Made by a program: the position numbers and the translations under genes | DNA from: Celerinatantimonas sp046054195 | GTDB lineage: Bacteria > Pseudomonadota > Gammaproteobacteria > Enterobacterales > Celerinatantimonadaceae | Assembly: GCF_046054195.1 (NCBI RefSeq) | Contig: NZ_JBEQCS010000012.1 | Coordinates: 61,306-125,305, forward strand | Reading direction: 5' to 3' | Length of the DNA: 64,000 nt | The notes under the pieces: model-generated | What the model was told of the DNA's origin: nothing | The model's input: the letters and a program-made list of their open reading frames with translations, nothing else | The model's database searches: none | Part shown: piece by piece, positions 45,257 through 54,164 of the stretch | Position numbering within the stretch: position 1 is the first letter of the stretch | Layout: every line of letters starts with the position of its first letter

Positions 45257-45904
45257 ATGCGCAAGTTCTTTATCATTACACCGGTGGGGTTAATCTGTGG
45301 CGCTATCTTTTTTGTGTTGCTAGGCAAACTCATTGGTGTAAGTCAACATCCCCACTATGAGCACAGTGAACAAGTTCATCTAACTCTCACGCAAATGAAC
45401 GAAGAATCACTGCAAACTCGGCAACGACGCGAGCCACCGCCACCACCGCCGAAAATGGCCAAAATGCCGACGGTTCCTACACCAACAGCAGGTAAGCCGG
45501 ATGCAACGCCAACGTCTCAAGCATTAGCCGTTAATGTCCCGATTCCAAGTGCTGACATGAACGCGAATATCAAACTCAATGCGCAAATTGGAAGCCTAAA
45601 TGGCGTGCAAGTGCAAATGGGGATTGATTCAAATCCAGTGGTTTTAGCTCGCGTGCCACCGCAATATCCACAGCGAGCGCTGCGTCGAAATATCGAAGGC
45701 AGCGTAACAGTGCAATTTGTCGTACAGCGCGATGGTCATGTTAAACCCGGTAGCATTCAAATCGTAAAAGCCAACCCAAAACACGTGTTTGACAATGCCG
45801 TTAAAGAAGCCATCTACGGTTGGAAATTACAACCGAAAAAACGTGATGGCCAAGCGATAACATTTCGAGCTGAACAAACCATTCGGTTTTCACTGGGGAA
45901 TTGA
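45257..45904 (+). CDS. tonB: TonB2-type energy transducer
   Basis: A 215-residue TonB protein with an N-terminal membrane anchor, a short proline-rich linker (RREPPPPPPKMAKMPTVPTP) and a C-terminal domain with RVPPQYPQRALRRNIEGSV and VQRDGHVKPGSIQIV. The short linker is characteristic of TonB2 rather than of the E. coli TonB. The ATG at 45257 begins the anchor; the stop overlaps the next gene by one base. Confidence 0.92.
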   Translation: MRKFFIITPVGLICGAIFFVLLGKLIGVSQHPHYEHSEQVHLTLTQMNEESLQTRQRREPPPPPPKMAKMPTVPTPTAGKPDATPTSQALAVNVPIPSADMNANIKLNAQIGSLNGVQVQMGIDSNPVVLARVPPQYPQRALRRNIEGSVTVQFVVQRDGHVKPGSIQIVKANPKHVFDNAVKEAIYGWKLQPKKRDGQAITFRAEQTIRFSLGN

Positions 45905-47112
45905 TGACGATGAAACGATCACAACGCCTAAGTCTTCTATTACTGATTTTTTTATGGCCTCTAGTGGCTCAGTGTGGCGAAATATCGCAATACGACTACA
46001 ACAAAATTAATGCCGCCCAAACATTACTGAGCAATAACCATCCTAAACAAGCTCAAGCTCAGATGGTTAAATTTTTAGCTGATTTAGGTAATAGTTCCCG
46101 CCACGAATACAGCAAAGCGTTGGCTCAATTGGTCTTAGGTCGCAGTGCTTTAGCGCTTAACCAAAACCAACAAGCGCTACAAGCATTCAATGACGCTTAT
46201 GAAAGTAAACAGCTTGAAGAAAAACAGAGCCAATCACTATTACTAACCATTGCCCAACTGCAACTTAATCTTAAAAAGTGGCAACAAGGAGTGAACTCAC
46301 TCACTCAATGGTTAAAAATAACGCCAACAAAAGAGCATAAAGCGAATCACTACTACCTGTTAAGTTACGGTTATTACGAGCTTAAAGAATGGACTAATGG
46401 GCTAACTGCTATCAAAACAGCACTGCATATGAAACCATCGGCTTCTACCAACTGGTACCAGTTAGGTATCGCCATTGCCATTAGACAAAAAAATTGGACG
46501 ATAGCGCAAGATTGGCAGCGTGTAGTGGTTATCCGCTCGCCTAACCAAATCAATCAATGGCAGCAACTGACCAGTTTAGAGCTTAGAGCAAAACACCCGA
46601 AAAAAGCGCTAGCCAGTATGCGCATGGCTTGGCAACGAGACCTATTTAATAGCTCAGAGCACTACCAGTTGCTGATGCAGTTAGCCGCATCACAGCATAT
46701 TCCATATCTGGCAGCACAAGTCATGCAAGATGGTTTTGCCAAGAAGAAACTCAAACGAACCAAAGATAATCTTCAACAATGGGCGAGTTTGTTAAATCAA
46801 TCACGCCAATATAAACAAGCACTCACACCGCTTAAAGAGCTAGCAGAGCGCTACCCATCCAAAGAGCATTATCAAAACTATCTATCCACACTGTTAGTCA
46901 CGCATCAATGGCAACAGGTGATTGAACTTCAGCAAAAAGCGCAGCACCATCATGCAGATTCACCGCAATTACAATTAGATGCAGCCATCGCTGCCTGCCA
47001 GTTAAAAAAATTCAATCAAGCCAAAAGCTTGTTTGAGCCTTTAGTTCACCACCAGCAACTAGCTGATCAGGCAAAGGCTTGGCTGAGTTATATTGCGCAA
47101 GTAAATGCTTAA
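45904..47112 (+). CDS. TPR protein, last gene of the TonB2 operon
   Basis: A 402-residue protein with a signal peptide (ending LVAQCG) and several TPR-like helical repeats through the whole length. The same kind of gene closes TonB2 operons in Vibrio. It probably acts in the periplasm or is anchored by the cysteine. The ATG at 45904 overlaps the tonB stop; another at 45910 (MKRSQRL) is equally possible. A hairpin follows. Confidence 0.82.
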   Translation: MTMKRSQRLSLLLLIFLWPLVAQCGEISQYDYNKINAAQTLLSNNHPKQAQAQMVKFLADLGNSSRHEYSKALAQLVLGRSALALNQNQQALQAFNDAYESKQLEEKQSQSLLLTIAQLQLNLKKWQQGVNSLTQWLKITPTKEHKANHYYLLSYGYYELKEWTNGLTAIKTALHMKPSASTNWYQLGIAIAIRQKNWTIAQDWQRVVVIRSPNQINQWQQLTSLELRAKHPKKALASMRMAWQRDLFNSSEHYQLLMQLAASQHIPYLAAQVMQDGFAKKKLKRTKDNLQQWASLLNQSRQYKQALTPLKELAERYPSKEHYQNYLSTLLVTHQWQQVIELQQKAQHHHADSPQLQLDAAIAACQLKKFNQAKSLFEPLVHHQQLADQAKAWLSYIAQVNA

Positions 47113-47119
47113 ATAATCC

Positions 47120-47143
47120 CCAGAGCAGCGTTGGCTGCTCTGG
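47120..47143 (+). terminator. Hairpin ending the TonB2 operon
   Basis: CCAGAGCAGC-GTTG-GCTGCTCTGG, a perfect 10-bp stem eight bases after the TPR gene stop. The following sequence is only moderately T-rich. Confidence 0.7.
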
Positions 47144-47187
47144 CTGTTGTTGACAATCAGACTCGAAGCGTTATCCTGCGCGGCAAA

Positions 47188-47221
47188 CTGGGTTCCCTCA
47201 CCCCAGGCTGTACAAAAAGGA
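47188..47221 (+). promoter_or_regulatory. preQ1-I riboswitch controlling yhhQ
   Basis: Stem P1 is CTGGG (47188-47192) with CCCAG (47202-47206), closing the loop TTCCCTCAC. An A-rich tail (CAAAAA) follows and then GGA (47219-47221), which can pair with TCC of the loop to make the H-type pseudoknot. This layout is that of the short preQ1-I aptamer of the translational kind, in which the ribosome-binding GGA is hidden when preQ1 binds. The gene downstream is the queuosine precursor transporter, an expected target. The start codon is six bases further on. Confidence 0.85.
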
Positions 47222-47226
47222 CGCTT

Positions 47227-47877
47227 ATGACTCGCTCTATCGAAAAACAGTTACGTTTTTACCTCACTCTGACCCATATATTTCTAATCACGCTAAGTAA
47301 TTTTCTGGTTCAACATCCAATGACCTTATTACACTGGCAAAGCACATGGTCTGCGTTTTGTTTTCCATTTATCTTTATCGTCAGTGACTTAACAGTTCGC
47401 TTCTATGGCTACAAGCTGGCTCGAACCATCGTGGCACAAGCCATGTTTCCAGCGTTAATCATCTCCTATCTTATAACCTCTGGCTTTGATAATGGGCACT
47501 GGCAAGGCTTGATAAGTTTTTCTCATTTTAATCAGATCGCTGGGCGAATCGCCTTAGCTAGTTTTTCTGCTTACCTTGCAGGACAACTTCTTGATATCAT
47601 GGTCTTCAGACAATTACGAAAACTCAGTCAGTGGTGGGCCGCACCGGCAGGCTCAGCAATTGTTGGTAACCTTGCTGATACATTTATCTTTTTTAGTGTC
47701 GCTTTTTATGCCAGCCATAATACGTTTATGGCAACCCATTGGGTTAGTATTGCTGAGGTGGATTATGTCATTAAGCTAGTCATTAACATTATCCTGTTTT
47801 TGCCATTATACGGTGTATTGTTAGCAATGATTTCTCGAATTGGACAACGCTTTGGTATTGCTTCAATTGCACATTGA
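47227..47877 (+). CDS. yhhQ: Queuosine precursor transporter YhhQ
   Basis: A 216-residue inner-membrane protein with about six helices, of the Vut_1/YhhQ family that takes up preQ0/preQ1 for tRNA queuosine. Recognisable stretches are FIVSDLTVRFYGYKLAR and AGSAIVGNLADTFIFFSVAF. The ATG at 47227 was chosen because the family starts near here and because the riboswitch ends just before it. It is a single gene under riboswitch control. Confidence 0.92.
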   Translation: MTRSIEKQLRFYLTLTHIFLITLSNFLVQHPMTLLHWQSTWSAFCFPFIFIVSDLTVRFYGYKLARTIVAQAMFPALIISYLITSGFDNGHWQGLISFSHFNQIAGRIALASFSAYLAGQLLDIMVFRQLRKLSQWWAAPAGSAIVGNLADTFIFFSVAFYASHNTFMATHWVSIAEVDYVIKLVINIILFLPLYGVLLAMISRIGQRFGIASIAH

Positions 47878-47922
47878 TTACGCTAATATTGGTCTACCGT
47901 TAGAGATAGAACCGCTTATTAA

Positions 47923-47938
47923 GTTGGCTTAAGCCAAC
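47923..47938. promoter_or_regulatory. 16-base perfect palindrome before pncB
   Basis: GTTGGCTTAAGCCAAC is an uninterrupted palindrome ending 12 bases before the pncB start and 2 bases before its AGGAA ribosome site. It could be an operator for a repressor of NAD salvage, or a hairpin affecting translation. It does not match the enterobacterial NadR box as I know it. Confidence 0.5.
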
Positions 47939-47950
47939 AGAGGAATAGTT

Positions 47951-49162
47951 ATGTCGTCACCTACGCAGCTTTTTCGTGACCATTTAAATTTTTCAGCACT
48001 AGACAATGACTTTTATAAAATGAACATGTGGCAGTGCTTTATGCACCAGTATCCATATGTTGAAGATGCCGAATACAAACTGGTTGTTCGCAGTGATGTT
48101 GACCTTCGTCCTTATCGTGAAGAAATCGAACAAGAGCTTGAAAATTTAAATGGCTTAAAATTTACTGATGACGAAATTCAATGGCTTAGCGAAATACCTT
48201 GGTATACCAAAGATTTCATCGAATGGGTCAGAATGTGGTCATATCAGACGCGCTTTTTAACCATTGGCGAAGAAGACGGTCAGTTATCGATTCGTGCTCG
48301 CGGGCCATTAATGCATATTAACCATTTTGAAATGCCCGTCTTATCCACCATTTCAGAAGTCTATCATCGCAATACTCATCCAGAAAAAACCATGCTTGAC
48401 GTCAATAAGCGTCTGCTAGCCAAAACGGATTGGCTTAAATCCCAAATTGATCAACATAAGATGAAACACCTCACCTTTGCTGATTTTGGGACTCGCCGCC
48501 GGTTTAGTGCAACGACTCAAGAACATATGATTCGCCAATTTAAATCGCTACTGCCAGGCATTTTTACCGGCACATCAAACATGTATTATGCCAAAGAGTT
48601 AGGACTGACGCCTATTGGCACAATGGCCCATGAAATTTTCATGCTGTCACAGCAAATTGGGGTGCAACTGGGCAACTCGCAAAAACACACGCTGGAATGC
48701 TGGGTTAAAGAGTTCCGCGGTCGCTTGGGCTGCGCCTTGACCGATGTCATCGGGATGGATGCATTTGTCCGTGATTTTGACTTGTACTTTGCCAAATTAT
48801 TTGATGGACTGCGCCATGACTCTGGCGACCCACGAGTGTTTGGCGACAAAGCAATCAAAATGTATGAAGCGCTCAATATCGACCCAATGACTAAAACCTT
48901 AGTCTTTAGCGATGGACTGAATTTCCAGCAGATGGTCGATATCTACCGCTATTTTGATGGCAGAATCAAAGTCTCATTTGGCATAGGGACTTTTCTATCT
49001 TGCGATTTAGAAGATGTTAACCCGCTCAATATAGTGATGAAACTGGTTCACGTAAATGGACGCCCGGTTGCCAAGATCTCTGATGCTCCAGGGAAAAACC
49101 TCTGTGAAGATGAGCAATTCGTCGATTATTTGAAAAAAGTTTATCGGGTCACATGGGCCTGA
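47951..49162 (+). CDS. pncB: Nicotinate phosphoribosyltransferase PncB
   Basis: A 403-residue enzyme that makes nicotinate mononucleotide from nicotinate and PRPP with ATP (NAD salvage). Motifs include NDFYKMNMWQ, FADFGTRRRFSATTQEHMIRQ-like segment (here DFGTRRRFSA), GTSNMYYAKELGLTPIGTMAHE and DGLRHDSGDP. The length matches E. coli PncB. It begins after an AGGAATAG site and is followed by nadE 14 bases later, so the two form a salvage operon. Confidence 0.95.
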   Translation: MSSPTQLFRDHLNFSALDNDFYKMNMWQCFMHQYPYVEDAEYKLVVRSDVDLRPYREEIEQELENLNGLKFTDDEIQWLSEIPWYTKDFIEWVRMWSYQTRFLTIGEEDGQLSIRARGPLMHINHFEMPVLSTISEVYHRNTHPEKTMLDVNKRLLAKTDWLKSQIDQHKMKHLTFADFGTRRRFSATTQEHMIRQFKSLLPGIFTGTSNMYYAKELGLTPIGTMAHEIFMLSQQIGVQLGNSQKHTLECWVKEFRGRLGCALTDVIGMDAFVRDFDLYFAKLFDGLRHDSGDPRVFGDKAIKMYEALNIDPMTKTLVFSDGLNFQQMVDIYRYFDGRIKVSFGIGTFLSCDLEDVNPLNIVMKLVHVNGRPVAKISDAPGKNLCEDEQFVDYLKKVYRVTWA

Positions 49163-49176
49163 TTAGGGAGCTGTAT

Positions 49177-51342
49177 ATGGCAGATTACCTAACGATAACC
49201 ACCGCTTCACTGCGCCAGTTGCCATTTGATTTCAGTGGCAACGTAAAACGCGTTACCCAAGCGATAGAACAAGCCTTTAAAAACGGCGCCAATATTTTGT
49301 TAATGCCTGAGCTGGCATTAACTGGCTATGGTTGTGAAGACAATTTCACCTTCCAGGAATTTCACGAAGCAACAAGCGATGCGCTGGATAAAGTGATTCA
49401 AGCCACCAAAGAGCTCGGCAAGGATTATCCAGCGATGTTGGTTTCGGTTGGATTACCGCTGCTCTACCCTGGCGGCCAAGTTTACAACGCCTCTGCAATT
49501 ATTAGCGCAAAAGGTCTACATGGTTTTGTCTGTAAGCAATTTTTAGCCCGCAATGGCCTTCACTATGAACCGCGTTGGTTTGAAGCATGGCCAAGAAGCC
49601 GCGTCATCGAGCATCCTCATTATCGCGTGCCAATGGGCGACTTGGTAGTTGATTGTAAAGGCGTACGCATTGGTTTTGAAACCTGCGAAGACTCATGGAT
49701 TAGCAACCGGCCGGGGCGCGACCTTTATCAGCGCAACGTCGATATTATCCTCAATCCGAGTGCATCACATTTTGCTTCTGGTAAATTTGATATTCGCGAG
49801 CAGTTTATCCTGGAAGGTTCTCGAGCATTCGGGGTTGCCTATGCTTATGCCAATCTCAATGGGACCGAAAATGGCACCAGCATCTTTGATGCTGGCTGTA
49901 TGATTGCCTCTGAAGGTCGAATGGTTTCCTATGGCGATCGTTTTAACTGTCGAGACGTTCTGCTAAACCATGCCATCGTCAATATTAGCGCTAACCGAGT
50001 CACACGAATCACCTCTAGCGAAGCGATTGGCGCTTTTAAAGAAGAGCTGGAAATCAATCTTCCTTACACGTTAACAACCCAAACACCGCCTTGGAAGCAA
50101 GCTCTGCAACCAGCGATTGCTAACGACTTGCTCAACGAATTTTGGGAAGAGCTTAGCGATGATGACCGAATTCATGCAGAAATTTGCTATGCGATTGCCA
50201 ATGGTCTGTGGGACTGGATGCAGCGTACCCATACTCATGGCTATATTGTCAGTATGTCAGGTGGTGCTGACTCGGGCCTCGCTGCAACGCTCGTCTATCT
50301 ATCTCATTATCTAGCGCTGCACCAGTTAGGCGCTCAAGAATATCGTAAGAAATTGCCAAAACCTTGGCTTGAATCGATTCCAGAATATAGCGAAGAGAGC
50401 GGTGACTACGGCTACTGGCTCAAACAATATGTGATGCCGAAGGTATTAATGTGCCTATATCAAGGAACCGATAACAGCTCAGAAATCACCTTTAATGCGG
50501 CCAAAGGCGTCTCTGAAAATATTGGTGCAACCTTTGAGCATTGGAACGTGCAAAAAATCGTTGATGATTACATCGGCTTGGTCAATCAGATTTATCCAAA
50601 ACAGCCGCTTAACTGGAACGATGATGATATTGCATTGCAAAATATTCAGGCCCGTAGTCGTAGTCCTGGTGTCTGGATGCTGGCTAACCGCGAAAATAAA
50701 TTGCTGATTGCGACCTCAAACTTATCTGAATCAGCATTAGGTTATGCCACCATGGATGGCGATACATCCGGTGTATTATCAGTCGTTTCCGGTTTATCGA
50801 AAACACGGATCCGCAAAATTAATAACTGGCTGGAAAAACAAGGGCTCCCGGTCGAAGGCCACCATGGTTTCCACCGGCTCACAATACCGGCAATGGGACT
50901 GATTAACGCCCAACAGCCAACAGCTGAACTGCGCCCAGTTGAGCAAACAGATGAAGAAGACCTGATGCCTTACATTATCTGTGACAGCATCATGCAAAGC
51001 TACCTTGTTCGCCAGATGTGGCCTAAAAGCATATTGATTGATTTACTCATGCAAGGCCATGGCGAAATCTATAGCTTAGAACAACTAGGACACTTTATTG
51101 AACGTTGGTTCCGACTATTTTGTCGTAATCCATGGAAACGTTATGGCACTCGCGCAGGGTTCCATGTCGAACAAATTTCGCTAGATCCGAAAACGTTCCA
51201 CCGTTTCCCATTGCTCAATGCAAGCTTTGCTGAACCATTGGCACAAATGTGGGATTACATTAAAGAACAACAAACGCAAACTGAGCACGACTCATGTCAG
51301 AAACAGACAACGAGCGCCATAAAAAGCGCCAGCAAAAGCTAA
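49177..51342 (+). CDS. nadE: Glutamine-dependent NAD+ synthetase NadE
   Basis: A 721-residue two-domain enzyme. The N-terminal nitrilase-type glutaminase (about 1-290) has the catalytic Glu in LLMPELALTGYG and the Cys in GFETCEDSW. The C-terminal synthetase has the P-loop-like SMSGGADSGLAATLV and ATSNLSESALGYATMDGD. It amidates deamido-NAD with ammonia from glutamine. The ATG at 49177 follows AGGGAG. Its last 49 bases overlap cobO in another frame. Confidence 0.93.
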   Translation: MADYLTITTASLRQLPFDFSGNVKRVTQAIEQAFKNGANILLMPELALTGYGCEDNFTFQEFHEATSDALDKVIQATKELGKDYPAMLVSVGLPLLYPGGQVYNASAIISAKGLHGFVCKQFLARNGLHYEPRWFEAWPRSRVIEHPHYRVPMGDLVVDCKGVRIGFETCEDSWISNRPGRDLYQRNVDIILNPSASHFASGKFDIREQFILEGSRAFGVAYAYANLNGTENGTSIFDAGCMIASEGRMVSYGDRFNCRDVLLNHAIVNISANRVTRITSSEAIGAFKEELEINLPYTLTTQTPPWKQALQPAIANDLLNEFWEELSDDDRIHAEICYAIANGLWDWMQRTHTHGYIVSMSGGADSGLAATLVYLSHYLALHQLGAQEYRKKLPKPWLESIPEYSEESGDYGYWLKQYVMPKVLMCLYQGTDNSSEITFNAAKGVSENIGATFEHWNVQKIVDDYIGLVNQIYPKQPLNWNDDDIALQNIQARSRSPGVWMLANRENKLLIATSNLSESALGYATMDGDTSGVLSVVSGLSKTRIRKINNWLEKQGLPVEGHHGFHRLTIPAMGLINAQQPTAELRPVEQTDEEDLMPYIICDSIMQSYLVRQMWPKSILIDLLMQGHGEIYSLEQLGHFIERWFRLFCRNPWKRYGTRAGFHVEQISLDPKTFHRFPLLNASFAEPLAQMWDYIKEQQTQTEHDSCQKQTTSAIKSASKS

Positions 51343-51893
51343 AAGAGCAAGTTGATGAACGAATCCGTCAGGCGCAGCAAGAACGCGGATTAGTCGTTGT
51401 TTTAACAGGAAATGGCAAGGGTAAATCGACCTCGGGCTTTGGCACCATCGCCCGAGCAGTCGGTCATGGTCAAAATGCAGCGGTGGTACAGTTCATCAAG
51501 GGAAACTGGGAATGCGGTGAGCGCGAGCTGTTAAGTGCTCATGGCGTTGAGTTTGTGGTGATGGCCACTGGCTTTACTTGGGAAACTCAAAACAAAGAAG
51601 CAGATAAAGCCAGCGCACAACAAGTTTGGCAGCAAGCGAAGGTGATGTTAACTAACCCAAACCTTGATGTGGTGTTGCTTGATGAGCTGACCTACATGAT
51701 TAGTTATCACTACTTAGAGCTTGAAGAAGTCGTTGCGGCCATTTTGCAGCGCCCACAACAGATGTCTGTCATTATTACGGGCCGCGGTGCTCATCGACGT
51801 TTAATCGAAATAGCTGATACGGTCAGTGAAATTCAGTCGCGCAAACATGCATTTGATAGCGGCTTAAAAGCTCGCAAAGGAATCGACTGGTAA
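51294..51893 (+). CDS. cobO: Corrinoid adenosyltransferase CobO/BtuR
   Basis: A 199-residue ATP:corrinoid adenosyltransferase that forms the Co-C bond of adenosylcobalamin. The P-loop GNGKGKSTSGFG, then VQFIKGNWECGERELL and DVVLLDELTYMISY are typical. It overlaps the 3' end of nadE by 49 bases, which suggests coupling. It may serve vitamin B12 salvage; no other cobalamin genes are in the window. Confidence 0.94.
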   Translation: MSETDNERHKKRQQKLKEQVDERIRQAQQERGLVVVLTGNGKGKSTSGFGTIARAVGHGQNAAVVQFIKGNWECGERELLSAHGVEFVVMATGFTWETQNKEADKASAQQVWQQAKVMLTNPNLDVVLLDELTYMISYHYLELEEVVAAILQRPQQMSVIITGRGAHRRLIEIADTVSEIQSRKHAFDSGLKARKGIDW

Positions 51894-51894
51894 C

Positions 51895-52236
51895 ATGTCC
51901 CAACAACAGCGCCTTTTAGCCGAATATGTCAGTGACATATTAAACGATAATCACAATATCAAAAGCTCTAAAAAGCTTTCACACCAACGAAGCCAAAGTG
52001 ATGAGATAACCACTGAACACATGATTTATCGTTATCAGTTTGAAGATGGCGCACTCATTAGGATGGAAGTCGAGTTTGATAATGACGCTGATAACGATGC
52101 GCTTTGTGCTGATGAATGGATTGACTATCAAGTCGAGCAACAACCTTATGATTACGAAATATCGCCGCGACAAAAACATTTTGTAAATCGTTGTAGCCAG
52201 TCATTTTGGTTAAAGATGCAACTGGCCAATCTATAA
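51895..52236 (+). CDS. Unidentified small acidic protein after cobO
   Basis: The product is 113 residues with no signal peptide or membrane segment. The middle is strongly acidic and holds YRYQFEDGALIRMEVEFDND. The C-terminal end has RQKHFVNRCSQSFWLKM. It begins one base after the cobO stop, so it belongs to that transcript. I do not recognise a family. Confidence 0.65.
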   Translation: MSQQQRLLAEYVSDILNDNHNIKSSKKLSHQRSQSDEITTEHMIYRYQFEDGALIRMEVEFDNDADNDALCADEWIDYQVEQQPYDYEISPRQKHFVNRCSQSFWLKMQLANL

Positions 52237-52267
52237 TCTTTGTAAAAAAGTGGCCCCCTAAGACAAC

Positions 52268-52292
52268 AAAACCCGCAATACACGGGTTTTTT
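52268..52292. terminator. Bidirectional terminator between the cobO transcript and ndk
   Basis: AAAACCCG, seven bases, CGGGTTTT then TT on the plus strand; the minus strand also reads into T residues. It lies between convergent transcripts. Confidence 0.85.
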
Positions 52293-52313
52293 CAATATAA
52301 AAATTAATTTGGA

Positions 52314-52736
52314 TTAACCAACAATTTCTTCATCACTAAAGAAAAATGCGATTTCTCGCGCAGCTGATTCAGGAGCATCAGAGCCATGCACCGCATTGCG
52401 TGGGTTTTTCGAACCAAACTGTCCACGTAATGACGACTTCGCCGCTGTTAATGGGTCTGTATCTCCCATCAAAGCACGGTAAGTCTCAATGGCATTTTCA
52501 CCTTCGAGTACTTGAACCATAATTGGCCCTTGGGTCATAAACTCAATCAGGGCGTTATAAAAAGGTTTGCCTTCATGTTCGCCATAAAAACCTTCGGCTT
52601 GCTCTTGAGACAAATGCAACATTTTTGCGGCAACAATTCTTAAGCCCGCGGACTCAATTTGATGATAAATAGCACCAATGTGGGCTTGTTTAACTGCATC
52701 TGGCTTGATGATTGAAAAAGTACGTTCTCGAACCAT
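52314..52736 (-). CDS. ndk: Nucleoside diphosphate kinase
   Basis: A 140-residue enzyme that balances nucleoside triphosphate pools through a phospho-histidine. The active-site His is in RNAVHGSDAPESA, and the N-terminal TFSIIKPDAV and FYGEHEGKPF segments are conserved. I prefer the ATG at 52736 (MVRERTF) because the AAGGA site is then eight bases away; an ATG at 52742 touches that site. It is a single gene downstream of pepB. Confidence 0.95.
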   Translation of the reverse strand: MVRERTFSIIKPDAVKQAHIGAIYHQIESAGLRIVAAKMLHLSQEQAEGFYGEHEGKPFYNALIEFMTQGPIMVQVLEGENAIETYRALMGDTDPLTAAKSSLRGQFGSKNPRNAVHGSDAPESAAREIAFFFSDEEIVG

Positions 52737-52782
52737 AATCATTTCCTTCAGACCAATGTAGAGTGAATCGTGAATGATGAAT

Positions 52783-52803
52783 AAGTGGCTCAGTGAGCCA
52801 CTT
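52783..52803 (-). terminator. Hairpin after pepB
   Basis: AAGTGGCTC-AGT-GAGCCACTT, a perfect 9-bp stem 15 bases after the pepB stop. T residues after it on the minus strand are few, so read-through into ndk is possible. Confidence 0.6.
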
Positions 52804-52817
52804 GGATAAATCGATAA

Positions 52818-54113
52818 TTATGCCTGCTCTGCTAATAAACGGCTAATAGTACGAATACCATGACCTTTAGCACCGGTTGACCAAAGCTCACTTGCTGATT
52901 TCTGGTAAGAGCCAGATAAATCAAAATGGACCCAGCCTTTCTCTGGATTCTCAACAAAATTCGATAAAAAGGCAGCTGCCGTGCTCGCACCAGGATTGCC
53001 TTCGCCAGAGTGAACATTGGCCATATCCGCAAATCCAGACGTCAGACGTTCTTTATGCCAAGGTTCAAGTGGCAATGCCCAGGCAAGCTCATGTTCAGCT
53101 TTGGCGGCATTAAGAGCGCTATAAACGAGCTCCTGATCAAGACCAAGAACAGCATTAAAATCGCGGCCCACCGCAACTTTAGCGGCTCCAGTTAATGTCG
53201 CTGCATCAATGATTAAGGGGGCTTTTGTTTCACTTGCACACATTAAGCCATCAGCTAACACTAAACGCCCTTCAGCATCGGTATTTAAAATTTCAACGCT
53301 TTTACCATTACGATACGTTAGCACATCGCCTAATTTAAAAGCGTTACCCGATACGAGGTTTTCAGCGCAACATAAAAATAATTTGACGCGTTTTTTCAAT
53401 CCACGACTAATCGCAAGCGCTAATGCAGCGGTTAATGTTGCCGCGCCTCCCATATCACTTTTCATGGTATCCATGCCTGAGCTTGGTTTTAGGCTATAGC
53501 CACCAGAATCAAAAGTAATTCCTTTACCGACCAAGGCCGCGGCTACGGGCTCATTGGCATTGCTCGTCGGGTTATAATCAAGTTGCAACATGGCCGGAGC
53601 TTTATCACTACCGCGGCCCACCGCATAAATCCCTACATAATTATTTTTTAACAGCTCATCACCTGAGATAATCTGATAAGTAACATGTTCTGGCGCAATC
53701 GATTTGAGTAGTTCGCAGGCTTGTTCACATAAGCGCTGCGGATAAAGATCAGCAGGACCTTGGTTAATAATCTGCCGAGCCCAATTAATCGCATTTCGCC
53801 GCGCGAGAAACTCATTTTGTTCATTTTCAATAAGCGCCGGATAATCAACATTTCCCAATTTTTTAGCGGTGTAATAGCCTTGCTCAAACGCCCAGCATAA
53901 CTCTAAATTCCAAGAGCCACCGGCCAGTTGAATATCACTAATCCCTTGACCACTTAATTTACGCGCCATTTTTTGCACAGTGCGAAGCTGTTCATCTTGA
54001 CTCTGATTCACCAGATGAATGATTGCGCCATCACTTGTAAATGATAATTTTGCCCCTTCTCCCCATTTTGAAGGTGCCTCTTGAAAAGAAAGTGACACGT
54101 ACATTTGTGACAT
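52818..54113 (-). CDS. pepB: Aminopeptidase B PepB (M17 leucyl aminopeptidase family)
   Basis: A 431-residue metallo-aminopeptidase. The M17 signature NTDAEGRLVLADGL, the metal ligands in GKGITFDSGGYSLKPS and DMGGAATL, and the C-terminal GKGWVHFDLSGSY-like region are present (here KGWVHFDLSGSYQ). The length and short N-terminal domain fit PepB rather than PepA. It lies just downstream of the isc operon, as in enterobacteria, but a terminator separates it from iscX. Confidence 0.93.
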   Translation of the reverse strand: MSQMYVSLSFQEAPSKWGEGAKLSFTSDGAIIHLVNQSQDEQLRTVQKMARKLSGQGISDIQLAGGSWNLELCWAFEQGYYTAKKLGNVDYPALIENEQNEFLARRNAINWARQIINQGPADLYPQRLCEQACELLKSIAPEHVTYQIISGDELLKNNYVGIYAVGRGSDKAPAMLQLDYNPTSNANEPVAAALVGKGITFDSGGYSLKPSSGMDTMKSDMGGAATLTAALALAISRGLKKRVKLFLCCAENLVSGNAFKLGDVLTYRNGKSVEILNTDAEGRLVLADGLMCASETKAPLIIDAATLTGAAKVAVGRDFNAVLGLDQELVYSALNAAKAEHELAWALPLEPWHKERLTSGFADMANVHSGEGNPGASTAAAFLSNFVENPEKGWVHFDLSGSYQKSASELWSTGAKGHGIRTISRLLAEQA

Positions 54114-54131
54114 AACGGTTCCTTAAAGTAC

Positions 54132-54159
54132 AAAAAGCCACAGAGTCTGTGGCTTTTTT
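54132..54159 (-). terminator. Terminator after iscX
   Basis: AGCCACAG-AGT-CTGTGGCT with an A tract before and a T tract after, so it can work in both directions. It separates the isc operon from pepB. Confidence 0.88.
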
Positions 54160-54164
54160 AAAAT

